A DNA stretch of 30,915 nucleotides from VBKO01 sp036393835. GTDB taxonomy: Bacteria > Myxococcota > Myxococcia > Myxococcales > 40CM-4-68-19. Positions within the stretch are counted from its first letter, which is position 1. Every line of letters begins with the position of its first letter. The stretch is from the NCBI GenBank assembly GCA_036393835.1, contig DASWGI010000321.1, positions 1 through 30,915 on the forward strand, read 5' to 3'. Below are positions 18,470-28,246 of the stretch, piece by piece. A program made the position numbers and the translations under genes. The notes under the pieces are model-generated. The model saw nothing but the letters and a program-made list of their open reading frames with translations, was not told where the DNA came from and did no database searches.

Positions 18470-20473
18470 TTGCAGAAGCCGCTCACAGTCGCCCTCTTGG
18501 GCCTCACCGAGGGCAACGGGCCGCTCCGCGACGCGCTTCGTGCCTCCGGCCTCCTGCTGGAAGGCGACCCCGGCGCTTCCGGGATGGTGGCCGCCGTCAT
18601 CGACCTCGCCGCGCGCGATCGCGAGGAGCTGATCGCGCTCGCGCGGCAGTGCTACGGACCGCTGGTCGGCGTGCTGCCGCGAGACAGCGAGGCGCCTTTG
18701 GCGGACGGGCTGGACGGGTTCGTCCGCGCTCCCTACGCCGCGGCCGATCTTCCCCCGCTCCTGCGGGCCCTCTCCCGCGCGCGCCGGGATCGCGACGAGA
18801 TGCTGCGGCAGACGCAGGACCTGGCCGCGCTGCTCGACGTCACCCGCACCTTCGCCGCCAGCGGCGACACGGACCGGCTGCTCTTCGAGGTGGTGGAGAA
18901 GCTGGCCGGCCGCCTCACCGTCGAGCGCTGCTCGATGGTGCTGGTCGATCCGCAGCGCGGCACCGGCTGGGTGGTGGCGGCGAGCGACGATGCGATGGTC
19001 CGCGAGCTGCGCATCGACCTGTCCGCCTACCCCGAGATCCGCGAGGTGCTGCAGACCCGCAAGCCGCTGGTGATCGACGACGCGCGCCGCCACCCGCTGC
19101 TCGATCCCGTGCGCGAGGCGGTGGACAAGCAAGGCATCTCGGCGGTGGCCGTCGTCCCCATGGTCTCCGAGGGCGACGTCGTCGGCGTGCTCTTCCTGCG
19201 CGCGATGGCCCGCTCCGCCTTCGCGCCGCGCGAGATCGGTTTCCTCTCCATCGTCGCCAATGCCACCGCGGTGGCGCTGCGCAACGCGCAGCTCGTCGGG
19301 CGCGTGCAGACCGAGCGGTCGCAGGAGGTGGCCGCGCGGGTCGCCGCCGAGCGCGAGGTGCAGCAGCTCCGCCGCTACGAGGAGTTCTTCAGCCACGTCT
19401 CCGACGGGATGGCGGTGCTCGACGAGGACGGGCGGGTGCTCAGCCTCAACCCGGCCGGGTGCGCCACGCTGGGCGTCACCATGGAGCAGGCGCGCGGGCT
19501 TCCCTGGACCGAGCTGGTCGCGCCGCAGAGCGCGATGAACGCCGCCCTGGTCTGGCGGGAGCTGCAGCGCGGCGGCCGCGTGCTCTCGGCGGACCTCGAG
19601 ATCCAGACCCGCGACGGGCGGAGGCTGGTGCTGAGCGTGTCGGCGGGGCCACTCCGCTCGCAGCACGGGCGCGCGATCCTGAGCTTCCGCGACGTGACCG
19701 AGCCGCGCGAGATCGAAGCCGAGCTGCGCAAGACGAAGGACTTCCTCGAGCGCCTGATCGACGCGACGGTCGACGGGATCGTCGCCGCCGACCTGCGCGG
19801 CCGCATCCTGCTCTGGAACAAGGGCGCCGAGCGCGTCACCGGCTTCTCCGCCGCCGAGGTGGTAGGCAAGATGTCCGTCGCCGACGTGTACCCGCCCGGG
19901 CAGGCGCGGGAGATCATGGACCGGCTGCGCGGGGCCAACCCGGGCGAGGCGCAGATCCGGCTCCTGGACGCGGAGGTGGTGGCCAGGAGCGGCGAGGTGA
20001 TCCCGGTCCATCTCTCGGCGGCCCTCTTGACCGAGAGCGGGCGGAAGACGGCGACGGTAGGCGTCTTCAGCGATCAACGCCACCGCCTGCGCGTCGAGGC
20101 CGAGCTGCACGAGGCGCAGGCCAAGCTCGCGCTGGCGGAGAAGGCGAAGGTGGCCTCCGAGCTGGCCGGCGCCGCCGCGCACGAGCTGAACCAGCCGCTG
20201 ACCAGCATCCTGGGGTTCTCCGAGCTGCTCTTCCGCCGCGCCAAGGGGGACGGGCCCGGCCGCGAGGAGCTGGAGCAGATCCTCCACGAGGCCGAGCGGA
20301 TGGCCCTGATCGTCCGCAAGATCGGCAAGATCGCCCGCTACGAGACCATGGAGTACGTCGGCAACCGCCGCATCGTCGACCTCGAGCGCTCCTCCGAGCC
20401 TCCTCCGCCGCCTCCGGGCCCGATCGTGATCAAGGACTCATCCAGGACCAAAAGATCAACGCGGAGACGCTGA
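18470..20473 (+). CDS. GAF-PAS-PAS sensor with HisKA domain but no ATPase domain
   Basis: Cytoplasmic signalling protein of 667 residues. About residues 1-105 look like a degenerate receiver domain (ending FVRAPYAAADLPPLLRALSR). A GAF domain follows (about 120-285: TRTFAASGDTDRLLFEVVEKLAG, VAVVPMVSEGDVVGVLFLRA). Two PAS domains come next (about 305-420, SDGMAVLDEDGRVLSLNPAG; about 425-545, DGIVAADLRGRILLWNKGAERVTGFS). A HisKA helix pair then carries the phosphoacceptor His571 in AAAHELNQPLTSILGFSELL. After the second helix the sequence reads RYETMEYVGNRRIVDLERSS, a Pro-run, and stops: the HATPase_c domain (N, G1 and G2 boxes) is missing. The last roughly four to six residues and the stop codon come from the terminator-like repeat. 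The start is TTG 18470, with GAAGGG upstream. It may act as a phosphotransfer or scaffold partner of another kinase. Confidence 0.88.
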   Translation: MQKPLTVALLGLTEGNGPLRDALRASGLLLEGDPGASGMVAAVIDLAARDREELIALARQCYGPLVGVLPRDSEAPLADGLDGFVRAPYAAADLPPLLRALSRARRDRDEMLRQTQDLAALLDVTRTFAASGDTDRLLFEVVEKLAGRLTVERCSMVLVDPQRGTGWVVAASDDAMVRELRIDLSAYPEIREVLQTRKPLVIDDARRHPLLDPVREAVDKQGISAVAVVPMVSEGDVVGVLFLRAMARSAFAPREIGFLSIVANATAVALRNAQLVGRVQTERSQEVAARVAAEREVQQLRRYEEFFSHVSDGMAVLDEDGRVLSLNPAGCATLGVTMEQARGLPWTELVAPQSAMNAALVWRELQRGGRVLSADLEIQTRDGRRLVLSVSAGPLRSQHGRAILSFRDVTEPREIEAELRKTKDFLERLIDATVDGIVAADLRGRILLWNKGAERVTGFSAAEVVGKMSVADVYPPGQAREIMDRLRGANPGEAQIRLLDAEVVARSGEVIPVHLSAALLTESGRKTATVGVFSDQRHRLRVEAELHEAQAKLALAEKAKVASELAGAAAHELNQPLTSILGFSELLFRRAKGDGPGREELEQILHEAERMALIVRKIGKIARYETMEYVGNRRIVDLERSSEPPPPPPGPIVIKDSSRTKRSTRRR

Positions 20474-20577
20474 GACGCGGAGGAGGCGTGATTTTCTCCG
20501 GGATCGCGCACCGCGTTCGAAAGGCGCGCGAGCCGCCCTGACACTCCGCGCCTCCGCGCCTCCGCGTTCATCATTTT
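20450..20577. repeat. Inverted repeat copy 2, overlaps the end of the sensor gene
   Basis: The left arm starts at 20458 with AACGCGGAGACGC and continues as RCGCGGAG-like units to about 20482. The right arm CTCCGCGCCTCCGCGCCTC... occupies 20544-20568. The spacer of about 60 nt is longer than in copies 1 and 3. AAAA precedes and TTTT follows. It lies between convergent genes. The TGA of the sensor gene (20471-20473) is inside the left arm, and the stop of the minus-strand gene is 3 nt beyond the T-run. Confidence 0.82.
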
Positions 20578-20580
20578 GTC

Positions 20581-22335
20581 TCAGCGCGGGACGGCGAGGA
20601 GGGCGCCGGCGGAGATGCCGGGCAGGACGGTGCTGACCGAGAAGCCGGAGGGGTTGAGCGAAATGCGCTCTCCGTCCTTGCCCGCGTCGCGCTCCGGGGC
20701 GAACCAGTAACCGGTGCGGCCCGCGCCGGCGGCCTGGCCGGCGATGTGGAGCAGGACGCCCTGCGCCGGCCGCGGGGCGTCGAGGTTCACCAGGTGTACG
20801 TCGAGCTTCCGCTCCGGATCGAGGTACGCGCGAGCGAACAGCCGCGCCCGCCCGGAGAGGCTCAAGTGCGACCGGCCGCGGCCCAACAGCTCGCGGGTCG
20901 CGCGGACCACCTGCGTTTCGGGCGAGGGCGGCGCGTCCGCGTCCACCCCGATGGCGTACACCCGGCCTTCGCCGATCCGCTGGATCCCGGACTTGGCCTC
21001 GGGAAACACGGGCGGGCCCAGGCGCCCCTCCTCGTCGCAAGTGGCGCACTTGCCGACCACGATGGCGTCTCCTCCGGACTCGACGTGACGGCGGGCGCGG
21101 GCCGCGTCCTCGGCCGGGAGCGCGGCGCAGCCGGCGAGCAGCAGCACCTGCGCGCGGGGCTCCGAGAGATCGAGCCTCGCCCCGAGCAGCAGATGCGCCC
21201 GGCCGAGCGCGGCGGCGCAGACGCTCGCGGTGCGCAGGTGCGCGCCGCCCCAGTGCTCCGCGAAGGGCGAGACGAGCACCTCCAGATCGAGCAGCGGCTC
21301 GGACGGGCGGAACCGCTCGCGCACCACCTCCTGGAACTTGCGGTGCTCGGCGAGGGCCGCTTCCGCCCCGGGCGACGCGCCGGGGGGCAAGGTCACGTCC
21401 GCGTCGCAGGCGAGCGCCAGCGCCGCGAAGAGCTGCACCTGCTCGGGCGTCGCCCCGGCGGGCAGCACTCCCACCGCCGGCCGCAGCCCGAGCGCGGCCC
21501 GGGTGGCGAGGAGCGGCAACACGGCCTCTTCCGGGTCGAGCGAGGGCAGGTCGAAGACGAGCCCGTCCAGGTGGCGGCAGATCGCGAGCGCCGCGCCGCT
21601 CAAGGTGCCGACGCGGCCCAGCACGGCGATCTCCACCCCGCGCCCGCGGCGCGCCTCGTCTCGGGCGCGGAGCGCCGCGCGCTTTGCCGCCTCCACCGTC
21701 GAGGCGAGCCGCAGCGCCTCCCGCGCGCCCGCGAACGGCGCCGTGCGCGAAGCGGGCTGCTCCCGCAGGCGCGCGAGGGGGTCGAACGGCTCGAAATGGT
21801 CGCCGTAGCTTTCGCGGAGCGCCTCGACCAGTGCCAGCTCGCACGAGCGGCAGAAGCCCGCGCCGGCCGGGCCGGAGCGGTACCAGCGATCGAGGCCGTC
21901 GAGCAGCACTGCTTCTCCCAGGTGCGTGGCCCAGGCCGCCACGCCGCCCGCGTGCTCGAGGCCGGCGGCGGAGTTGGGGCACCGGACCGGCCGGCCCTCC
22001 GCGATGACCGTTGCTCCGGCCGCGGTCCGGCAAGCCTCGCCGTCGTCGCGCGCCCGCGCCACGTCGACCGCTACCACGCGGGCCACGGCCGGCGACGGGG
22101 CCGGAGGAGGCGGAGGGACGCCCGTGGCCGCGGGGGCGGCGGCCTGCGCCCCGGCGCGCAGGGCGGGATCCTTCGCTGCCGCGGGCAGGGCCCCGTCGGG
22201 CGCCCCTTGCGCGGGCTCGGCGGGCTCGGGCTGCGCGGCCTCGAACGCGACGATGAGCGCGTCAGCGCCCGCGCCCGGTTCCGCTGTGGACAGCGCGATG
22301 TGCCGCACCTTGGGGAAGTCGGGTCCGCGGGCCAT
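20581..22335 (-). CDS. Unrecognised protein, possibly glycoside-hydrolase-like
   Basis: The 584-residue product (ATG 22335) has no clear signal peptide. Residues 35-100 are an Ala/Pro-rich linker. The middle part reads VAAWATHLGEAVLLDGLDRW and GFCRSCELALVEALRESYGDHFEPFD, a CxxC-helix-YG-FDPF pattern that recalls GH42-like or other TIM-barrel glycosidase-like proteins. Later, AQVLLLAGCAALPAEDAARARRHVESGGDAIVVG resembles the glutamine-amidotransferase-like trimerisation domain of beta-galactosidases. A C-terminal beta-rich domain ends GFSVSTVLPGISAGALLAVPR. Catalytic acids cannot be assigned, so enzyme activity is not claimed. Upstream in-frame starts up to 22539 exist, but the segment before 22335 is low-quality Arg-rich sequence and a TAGCGT box sits 10 nt before the ATG. 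It converges with the sensor gene and is divergent from the ExbB-like gene. Confidence 0.7.
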   Translation of the reverse strand: MARGPDFPKVRHIALSTAEPGAGADALIVAFEAAQPEPAEPAQGAPDGALPAAAKDPALRAGAQAAAPAATGVPPPPPAPSPAVARVVAVDVARARDDGEACRTAAGATVIAEGRPVRCPNSAAGLEHAGGVAAWATHLGEAVLLDGLDRWYRSGPAGAGFCRSCELALVEALRESYGDHFEPFDPLARLREQPASRTAPFAGAREALRLASTVEAAKRAALRARDEARRGRGVEIAVLGRVGTLSGAALAICRHLDGLVFDLPSLDPEEAVLPLLATRAALGLRPAVGVLPAGATPEQVQLFAALALACDADVTLPPGASPGAEAALAEHRKFQEVVRERFRPSEPLLDLEVLVSPFAEHWGGAHLRTASVCAAALGRAHLLLGARLDLSEPRAQVLLLAGCAALPAEDAARARRHVESGGDAIVVGKCATCDEEGRLGPPVFPEAKSGIQRIGEGRVYAIGVDADAPPSPETQVVRATRELLGRGRSHLSLSGRARLFARAYLDPERKLDVHLVNLDAPRPAQGVLLHIAGQAAGAGRTGYWFAPERDAGKDGERISLNPSGFSVSTVLPGISAGALLAVPR

Positions 22336-22345
22336 GCGCGGCGCG

Positions 22346-22374
22346 ACGCTAGCCGATCGGCGGACCACGCGAAA
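22346..22374 (-). promoter_or_regulatory. Candidate promoter of the glycosidase-like gene
   Basis: On the minus strand TTTCGC (22374-22369), a 17-nt spacer, then TAGCGT (22351-22346), a TAnnnT match ending 10 nt before the ATG at 22335. The -35 is weak. No Shine-Dalgarno is present. Confidence 0.33.
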
Positions 22375-22390
22375 GCGCCCGCGAGGAGTC

Positions 22391-22405
22391 GACTTTCGGA
22401 AAGTC
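22391..22405. promoter_or_regulatory. Perfect 7-1-7 palindrome in a divergent gap, possible operator
   Basis: GACTTTCGGAAAGTC is a perfect palindrome of two 7-bp arms around one base. It lies in the 251-bp divergent region between the glycosidase-like gene and the ExbB-like gene, about 56 bp upstream of the former's start and 17 bp upstream of its proposed -35. The rest of this gap shows no recognisable gene or RNA. Confidence 0.35.
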
Positions 22406-22586
22406 CGGCGCGCCGCCAGGCGCTGCCGCGGGGGGGCAGCGGGCGACCGATTGCATCCCGGGCATGCGCACCCAAGATTGCTGCTCGCGAGCCGAGGGTG
22501 GCCTCGGGGCGGCAGGCGGAGGGCGTCCGGCGAGCCCATCCCGCGGCACGGTGGATTTCGAACTCTTTTGCGGAGCAGAGGACACG

Positions 22587-23258
22587 ATGAACCAGTTCTT
22601 CGAGACCCTGGCGCAGCACTGGAAGGGCGGCGGGCCGGGCATGTACCCGATCGCCATCTGTCTGGTCTTCGCCATCGCGGTCATCATCGACCGCGTGCAG
22701 GTGCTGTTCTTCTCGGCCAGCGTGGACAAGGAGCAGTTCCTGCGCGGGCTCAAGACGCACATCTTCAACGGCGACCTGGACAAGGCGATCAGCTACACCG
22801 CCGGCCAGAAGCAAACGCCCCTCACCAACATCGTCAAGGCGGGCCTGATCAACGTCCCCAAGGGCGAGGACGAGGTGCAGGCGGCGATGGACGAGGCCTC
22901 CTTGCGCGAGATGCCGCGCATCGAGAAGCGCACCGGCTACCTGGCGATGATCGGCAACGTGGCCACCCTGGTCGGCCTCCTGGGCACCATCGTCGGCCTG
23001 ATCCAGTGCTTCGCCGCGGTGGCGGGGGTGGACGCTAGCGAGAAGGCGCGGGTCCTCTCCGACGGCATCGCCGAGGCCATGAACTGCACCGCGTTCGGCC
23101 TCATCGTGGCGATCCCCTCGCTGGTGGCGTTCTCGCTCCTGCAGGGGCGCACGCAGCACATGATCGACGACATCAACGAGACGTCGGTGGGCGTCCTGAA
23201 CCTGATCGTGGCGAACAAGGACAAGATGCGCGTCTCGCAGGACCTGCCGCAGCAGTAG
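22587..23258 (+). CDS. MotA/TolQ/ExbB-family proton channel subunit (AglR-like)
   Basis: Inner-membrane stator subunit that, with ExbD/TolR-type partners, turns the proton-motive force into mechanical work. The 223-residue product has three membrane segments (about 20-42, 118-141 and 168-186). The conserved TM2 region reads IGNVATLVGLLGTIVGLIQCF, and the segment before TM3 reads LSDGIAEAMNCTAFGLIVAIPSL; both are diagnostic of the family. ATG 22587 is chosen for its AGAGG Shine-Dalgarno and because the frame upstream (from 22464) is low-quality. It heads a three-gene operon with two ExbD-type genes. One TolQ-type plus two TolR-type subunits is the composition of the AglRQS motor of Myxococcus, but a generic Exb or Tol role is equally possible. 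Confidence 0.92.
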   Translation: MNQFFETLAQHWKGGGPGMYPIAICLVFAIAVIIDRVQVLFFSASVDKEQFLRGLKTHIFNGDLDKAISYTAGQKQTPLTNIVKAGLINVPKGEDEVQAAMDEASLREMPRIEKRTGYLAMIGNVATLVGLLGTIVGLIQCFAAVAGVDASEKARVLSDGIAEAMNCTAFGLIVAIPSLVAFSLLQGRTQHMIDDINETSVGVLNLIVANKDKMRVSQDLPQQ

Positions 23259-23288
23259 CGGCCGACTCCGGGAAAAAGGGCGACGACG

Positions 23289-23765
23289 ATGGCGGGCGCG
23301 GCACCTCAACCCCATACGAAAAGCGGCAAGAAGGCGATGGACGCCGAGATCAACCTCGTGCCGTTCATCGACCTCCTCTCCTGCTGCATCAGCTTCCTCC
23401 TGATCACGGCGGTGTGGACCCAGATCGCCGGCCTTCAAGTTTCCTCGAGCGGCGGGCCGCCGGAGCCGCAGCAGAAGCAGGAGCAGACGGTGGATCTGAA
23501 ATTGCTCCTCACCGAGAAGGGATACCAGCTGACCATGCCCGGCGCGGCGGTGGAGATCCCCAAGGTGACCTCGGCCGGAGGAGGGGCCGCCTTCGACCGG
23601 CGGTCGCTCGCCGACAAGCTCAAGACCCTCAAGACCAGCCTTCCGGATCAGAGCGCGATCACCGTGCAGCCGGAGGACGCGGTGGCCTACGACGACCTGG
23701 TGAGCACCGTGGACATCTGCCTGGGGGAGCAGTTGCGCAACGTGACCGTTGCGCCGCTGAACTAG
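23289..23765 (+). CDS. ExbD/TolR-family protein, first copy (AglQ-like)
   Basis: The 158-residue protein has a short basic cytoplasmic N-terminus, one membrane segment (about 23-43, LVPFIDLLSCCISFLLITAVW) with the proton-carrying Asp28, and a periplasmic domain ending LGEQLRNVTVAPLN. The Asp sits in the classic INLVPFIDLL context of ExbD/TolR. From memory, AglQ of Myxococcus also has its essential aspartate at position 28. The gene is 30 nt after the ExbB-like gene and 2 nt before the second ExbD-like gene. It presumably forms a dimeric or heterodimeric plug inside the ExbB-type pentamer. Confidence 0.9.
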   Translation: MAGAAPQPHTKSGKKAMDAEINLVPFIDLLSCCISFLLITAVWTQIAGLQVSSSGGPPEPQQKQEQTVDLKLLLTEKGYQLTMPGAAVEIPKVTSAGGGAAFDRRSLADKLKTLKTSLPDQSAITVQPEDAVAYDDLVSTVDICLGEQLRNVTVAPLN

Positions 23766-23767
23766 CG

Positions 23768-24337
23768 ATGGCGATCGTCGAACCCGGCAAGCGGCCCGGC
23801 CCGCGCATCGAGCAGAGCCGCGTCTTCAGCAAGAAGTTCGCCCGTGGAAAGAAGAACGGCTACGCGGGCCTGATGCTGACCTCGCTGGTCGACATGTTCA
23901 CCATCATCGTCATCTTCCTGCTCATGAACTTCTCCGCCAACGGAGAGGTCCTCTACATGAGCAAGGACATCAAGCTGCCCGACGCCTACCACGGCGCGCA
24001 GCTCGAGCGGGCGCCGGTCATCTCGGTGTCCGGGGACGCGGTGACCTTCGACGGCCGCCAGGTGGCCTCGACCGACGAGCTGGTCAAGGGCGACGTGCTC
24101 AACGTGCCCGAGCTGGAGGACGCGCTGCGCGACGAGCGCCGGCGCTACGAGACCATCCACGCCCAGGACCTCGAGCACCCGTTCCGCGGCCTGGTGAACG
24201 TGCAGGCCGACCGCAAGATCCCCTTCAAGGTGATCAAGCGGATCATGTTCGCCTGCAACCAGAGCGGCTTCGGCAACATCAACTTCGCCGCGCTGGCCAA
24301 GGAAGGCGAGGGCCCGCGCAAGGTGGCGCTGAAATAG
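23768..24337 (+). CDS. ExbD/TolR-family protein, second copy (AglS-like)
   Basis: The 189-residue protein has a longer, very basic N-terminal tail (FSKKFARGKKNGY), one membrane segment (about 35-54) with Asp42 in LTSLVDMFTIIVIFLLMNF, and a periplasmic domain with VNVQADRKIPFKVIKRIMFAC and a final NINFAALAKEGEG. The two ExbD-type proteins are clearly different in sequence, so this is not a recent duplication, and a mixed motor with both subunits is plausible. It starts 2 nt after the first copy and ends the operon. A terminator-like repeat begins 28 nt after its stop. Confidence 0.9.
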   Translation: MAIVEPGKRPGPRIEQSRVFSKKFARGKKNGYAGLMLTSLVDMFTIIVIFLLMNFSANGEVLYMSKDIKLPDAYHGAQLERAPVISVSGDAVTFDGRQVASTDELVKGDVLNVPELEDALRDERRRYETIHAQDLEHPFRGLVNVQADRKIPFKVIKRIMFACNQSGFGNINFAALAKEGEGPRKVALK

Positions 24338-24364
24338 CGCGCCGAACGGGCCGGGGCAGGGACG

Positions 24365-24449
24365 AAAAGCTCAACGCGGAGACGCGGAGACGCGGAGTTG
24401 CTGGATCAGGAAATCCTCCGCGCCTCAGCGCCTCCGCGTTCGTCTTTTT
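24365..24449. repeat. Inverted repeat copy 3, likely bidirectional terminator
   Basis: The left arm (24373-24397) is three tandem 8-mer-type units beginning AACGCGGAGACGCGGAGA. The right arm (24416-24440) is its near-perfect reverse complement; the spacer is 18 nt. AAAA lies just before and a run of five T just after. It separates the ExbB/ExbD operon from the pyrophosphatase promoter. Confidence 0.87.
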
Positions 24450-24463
24450 GACCTTCGAGCCCC

Positions 24464-24492
24464 TTTACACAGGGGCTTGATCCGCCTATCTT
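24464..24492 (+). promoter_or_regulatory. Sigma-70-type promoter of hppA
   Basis: TTTACA (24464-24469), exactly 17 nt, then TATCTT (24487-24492). This is among the best promoter matches in the window. The transcript would begin near 24500, giving a leader of about 38 nt that contains GGAG 10 nt before the ATG. Confidence 0.6.
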
Positions 24493-24537
24493 GCGCGGCC
24501 ACTTTTGGCCCCCGGGGTCCAGCGGAGATCAGGCTGC

Positions 24538-26979
<2,442 letters not shown>

Positions 26980-26993
26980 TCCGCGAGCCGACG

Positions 26994-27662
26994 ATGGACG
27001 ACGCGCAGCGAGTCGAACGCCAGCTGCACCGGCTGCCCATCTTCCCGCTGCCGGGCGCCGTGCTCTTGCCGTTCGCGCTCATCCCGCTGCACGTGTTCGA
27101 GCCGCGCTACCGCAAGATGGTCCGCGATTGCCAGGCCGGGACCGGCGTCCTGGCGCTGGCCAACATCCCGGCGGAAGCGCTGCGCGAGCGCACGCAGCCG
27201 CCGCGGGTGCTGCCGGTGATCGGCGCCGGGATCCTGGCCCGCGTCGATCCGCTCCCCGACGGACGCTCCAACATCGTGCTGCGAGGCGTCCTGCGCGCGC
27301 GCATCGTGGAGGAGCTGCCCGCCCAGGAACCCTACCGGCTGGTGCGCGCGGAGCCGCTGGCGGTACCGGAGGCGGACCCGGCTGACCTTACGCGCTCCGC
27401 GGAGGAGCTGCGCCAGCTGGTGCTCGCGCTCTGCGCCCGCCGACCCGGCGCCGCGGCCACCGCTCTGGCGCAGATGGCCGGGAGCAAGGCGCTGCCCGGA
27501 GAGCTGGCGGACGCCGTGGGCGCCATGGTGATCGAGTCGCCGCACGACCGGCAGCAGCTGCTCGAGACCTCCTCTCCGGAGGAGCGCCTGCGCCGCGTGG
27601 CGCAGCACGTCGCCGCCACGCTCGCGCAGACGCAGCCCGGGCAGGGTACCCTGCCCAACTGA
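26994..27662 (+). CDS. Stand-alone Lon N-terminal (substrate-binding) domain protein
   Basis: The 222-residue protein resembles only the N-terminal domain of Lon protease: LHRLPIFPLPGAVLLPFALIPLHVFEPRYRKMVRDC is the signature, followed by GVLALAN, VIGAGILARV and NIVLRGVLRARIVEE, then helices. There is no AAA+ or protease domain, and the frame ends normally, so this is the widespread stand-alone LonN family, not a broken Lon. It is cytoplasmic; its function is unproven, probably binding of unfolded or specific proteins. It starts 14 nt after hppA and ends 2 nt before the lipoprotein gene, so it is likely co-transcribed with both. Confidence 0.92.
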   Translation: MDDAQRVERQLHRLPIFPLPGAVLLPFALIPLHVFEPRYRKMVRDCQAGTGVLALANIPAEALRERTQPPRVLPVIGAGILARVDPLPDGRSNIVLRGVLRARIVEELPAQEPYRLVRAEPLAVPEADPADLTRSAEELRQLVLALCARRPGAAATALAQMAGSKALPGELADAVGAMVIESPHDRQQLLETSSPEERLRRVAQHVAATLAQTQPGQGTLPN

Positions 27663-27664
27663 CC

Positions 27665-28246
27665 ATGCGCACAATCCTTCTCCTCGCCTTCCTGGCCCTG
27701 GCCACCGCCGGATGCCCCGACTCGCTGGCGCAGCGGTGCCCGTCGAACAGCCTGCCCTCGGGCAGCTTCCAACTCGGGCTGACCCTGCAGCACACGCCCG
27801 ACGAGTGCATCCAGCTCAGGCAGGCCGACGGCGGTCCCGGTCCGCCGGACGGCTCCATCGTGCCTCCCAACCAGCCCCCGGTGGAGTCGATCCTGTGCGC
27901 CGGCGTCGCCGACGCCGGGCCGACCTTGTACCTGGTGGTCGCCAACAGCAGCGTCGTCCGCCAGAGCCCGTTCGATCCGGACGGCGGCTTCTCGTTCGTC
28001 TCGCCGCCGCTGATCCAGGCGCAGACGCTCTGCGGCTGCCTCGCCGACGTGAACGAGACCATCAGCGGCATGCTCCTGGGCGCCGGGTCGGGCGGCTTCG
28101 CGCTGGGACCGGATGGCGGGCTCGTTCCGCAGCCGACCGGGATCGACGGGTCGGTCGTTCAGACGCTCACCACCGACGCAGGGTTCTGTCTCTGTGACCT
28201 CCCGTGCGCGGAGCACTACACGCTCACCGGGACGCTCAGTCGATGA
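27665..28246 (+). CDS. Hypothetical lipoprotein, Cys- and Gly-rich
   Basis: The 193-residue protein begins MRTILLLAFLALATAGCPDS, a lipoprotein signal with the modifiable cysteine at residue 17 (Thr at -3 is not ideal). The mature part contains about ten further cysteines spread in pairs (for example TLCGCLAD and FCLCDLPCAEH), plus GGPGPPDG and DPDGG segments, suggesting a disulfide-stabilised surface or periplasmic protein. I do not recognise a family. The gene starts 2 nt after the LonN gene, and its stop overlaps the start of queC (ATGA). Surface lipoproteins of this style are common in myxobacteria. Confidence 0.78.
   Translation: MRTILLLAFLALATAGCPDSLAQRCPSNSLPSGSFQLGLTLQHTPDECIQLRQADGGPGPPDGSIVPPNQPPVESILCAGVADAGPTLYLVVANSSVVRQSPFDPDGGFSFVSPPLIQAQTLCGCLADVNETISGMLLGAGSGGFALGPDGGLVPQPTGIDGSVVQTLTTDAGFCLCDLPCAEHYTLTGTLSR

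Noticed and set aside
22310..22411. Apparent duplication: DFPKV is encoded twice on the minus strand near the start of the glycosidase-like gene
   Set aside because: The two stretches differ at many bases outside the five codons, so a partial duplication cannot be supported.
22464..22586. Upstream extension of the ExbB-like protein by 41 residues
   Set aside because: The extension is Gly/Arg-rich and unlike the family; ATG 22587 has a Shine-Dalgarno and gives the normal N-terminus.
26994..27662. Broken Lon protease gene
   Set aside because: The protein ends cleanly and matches the stand-alone LonN family; no AAA+ or protease remnants follow.
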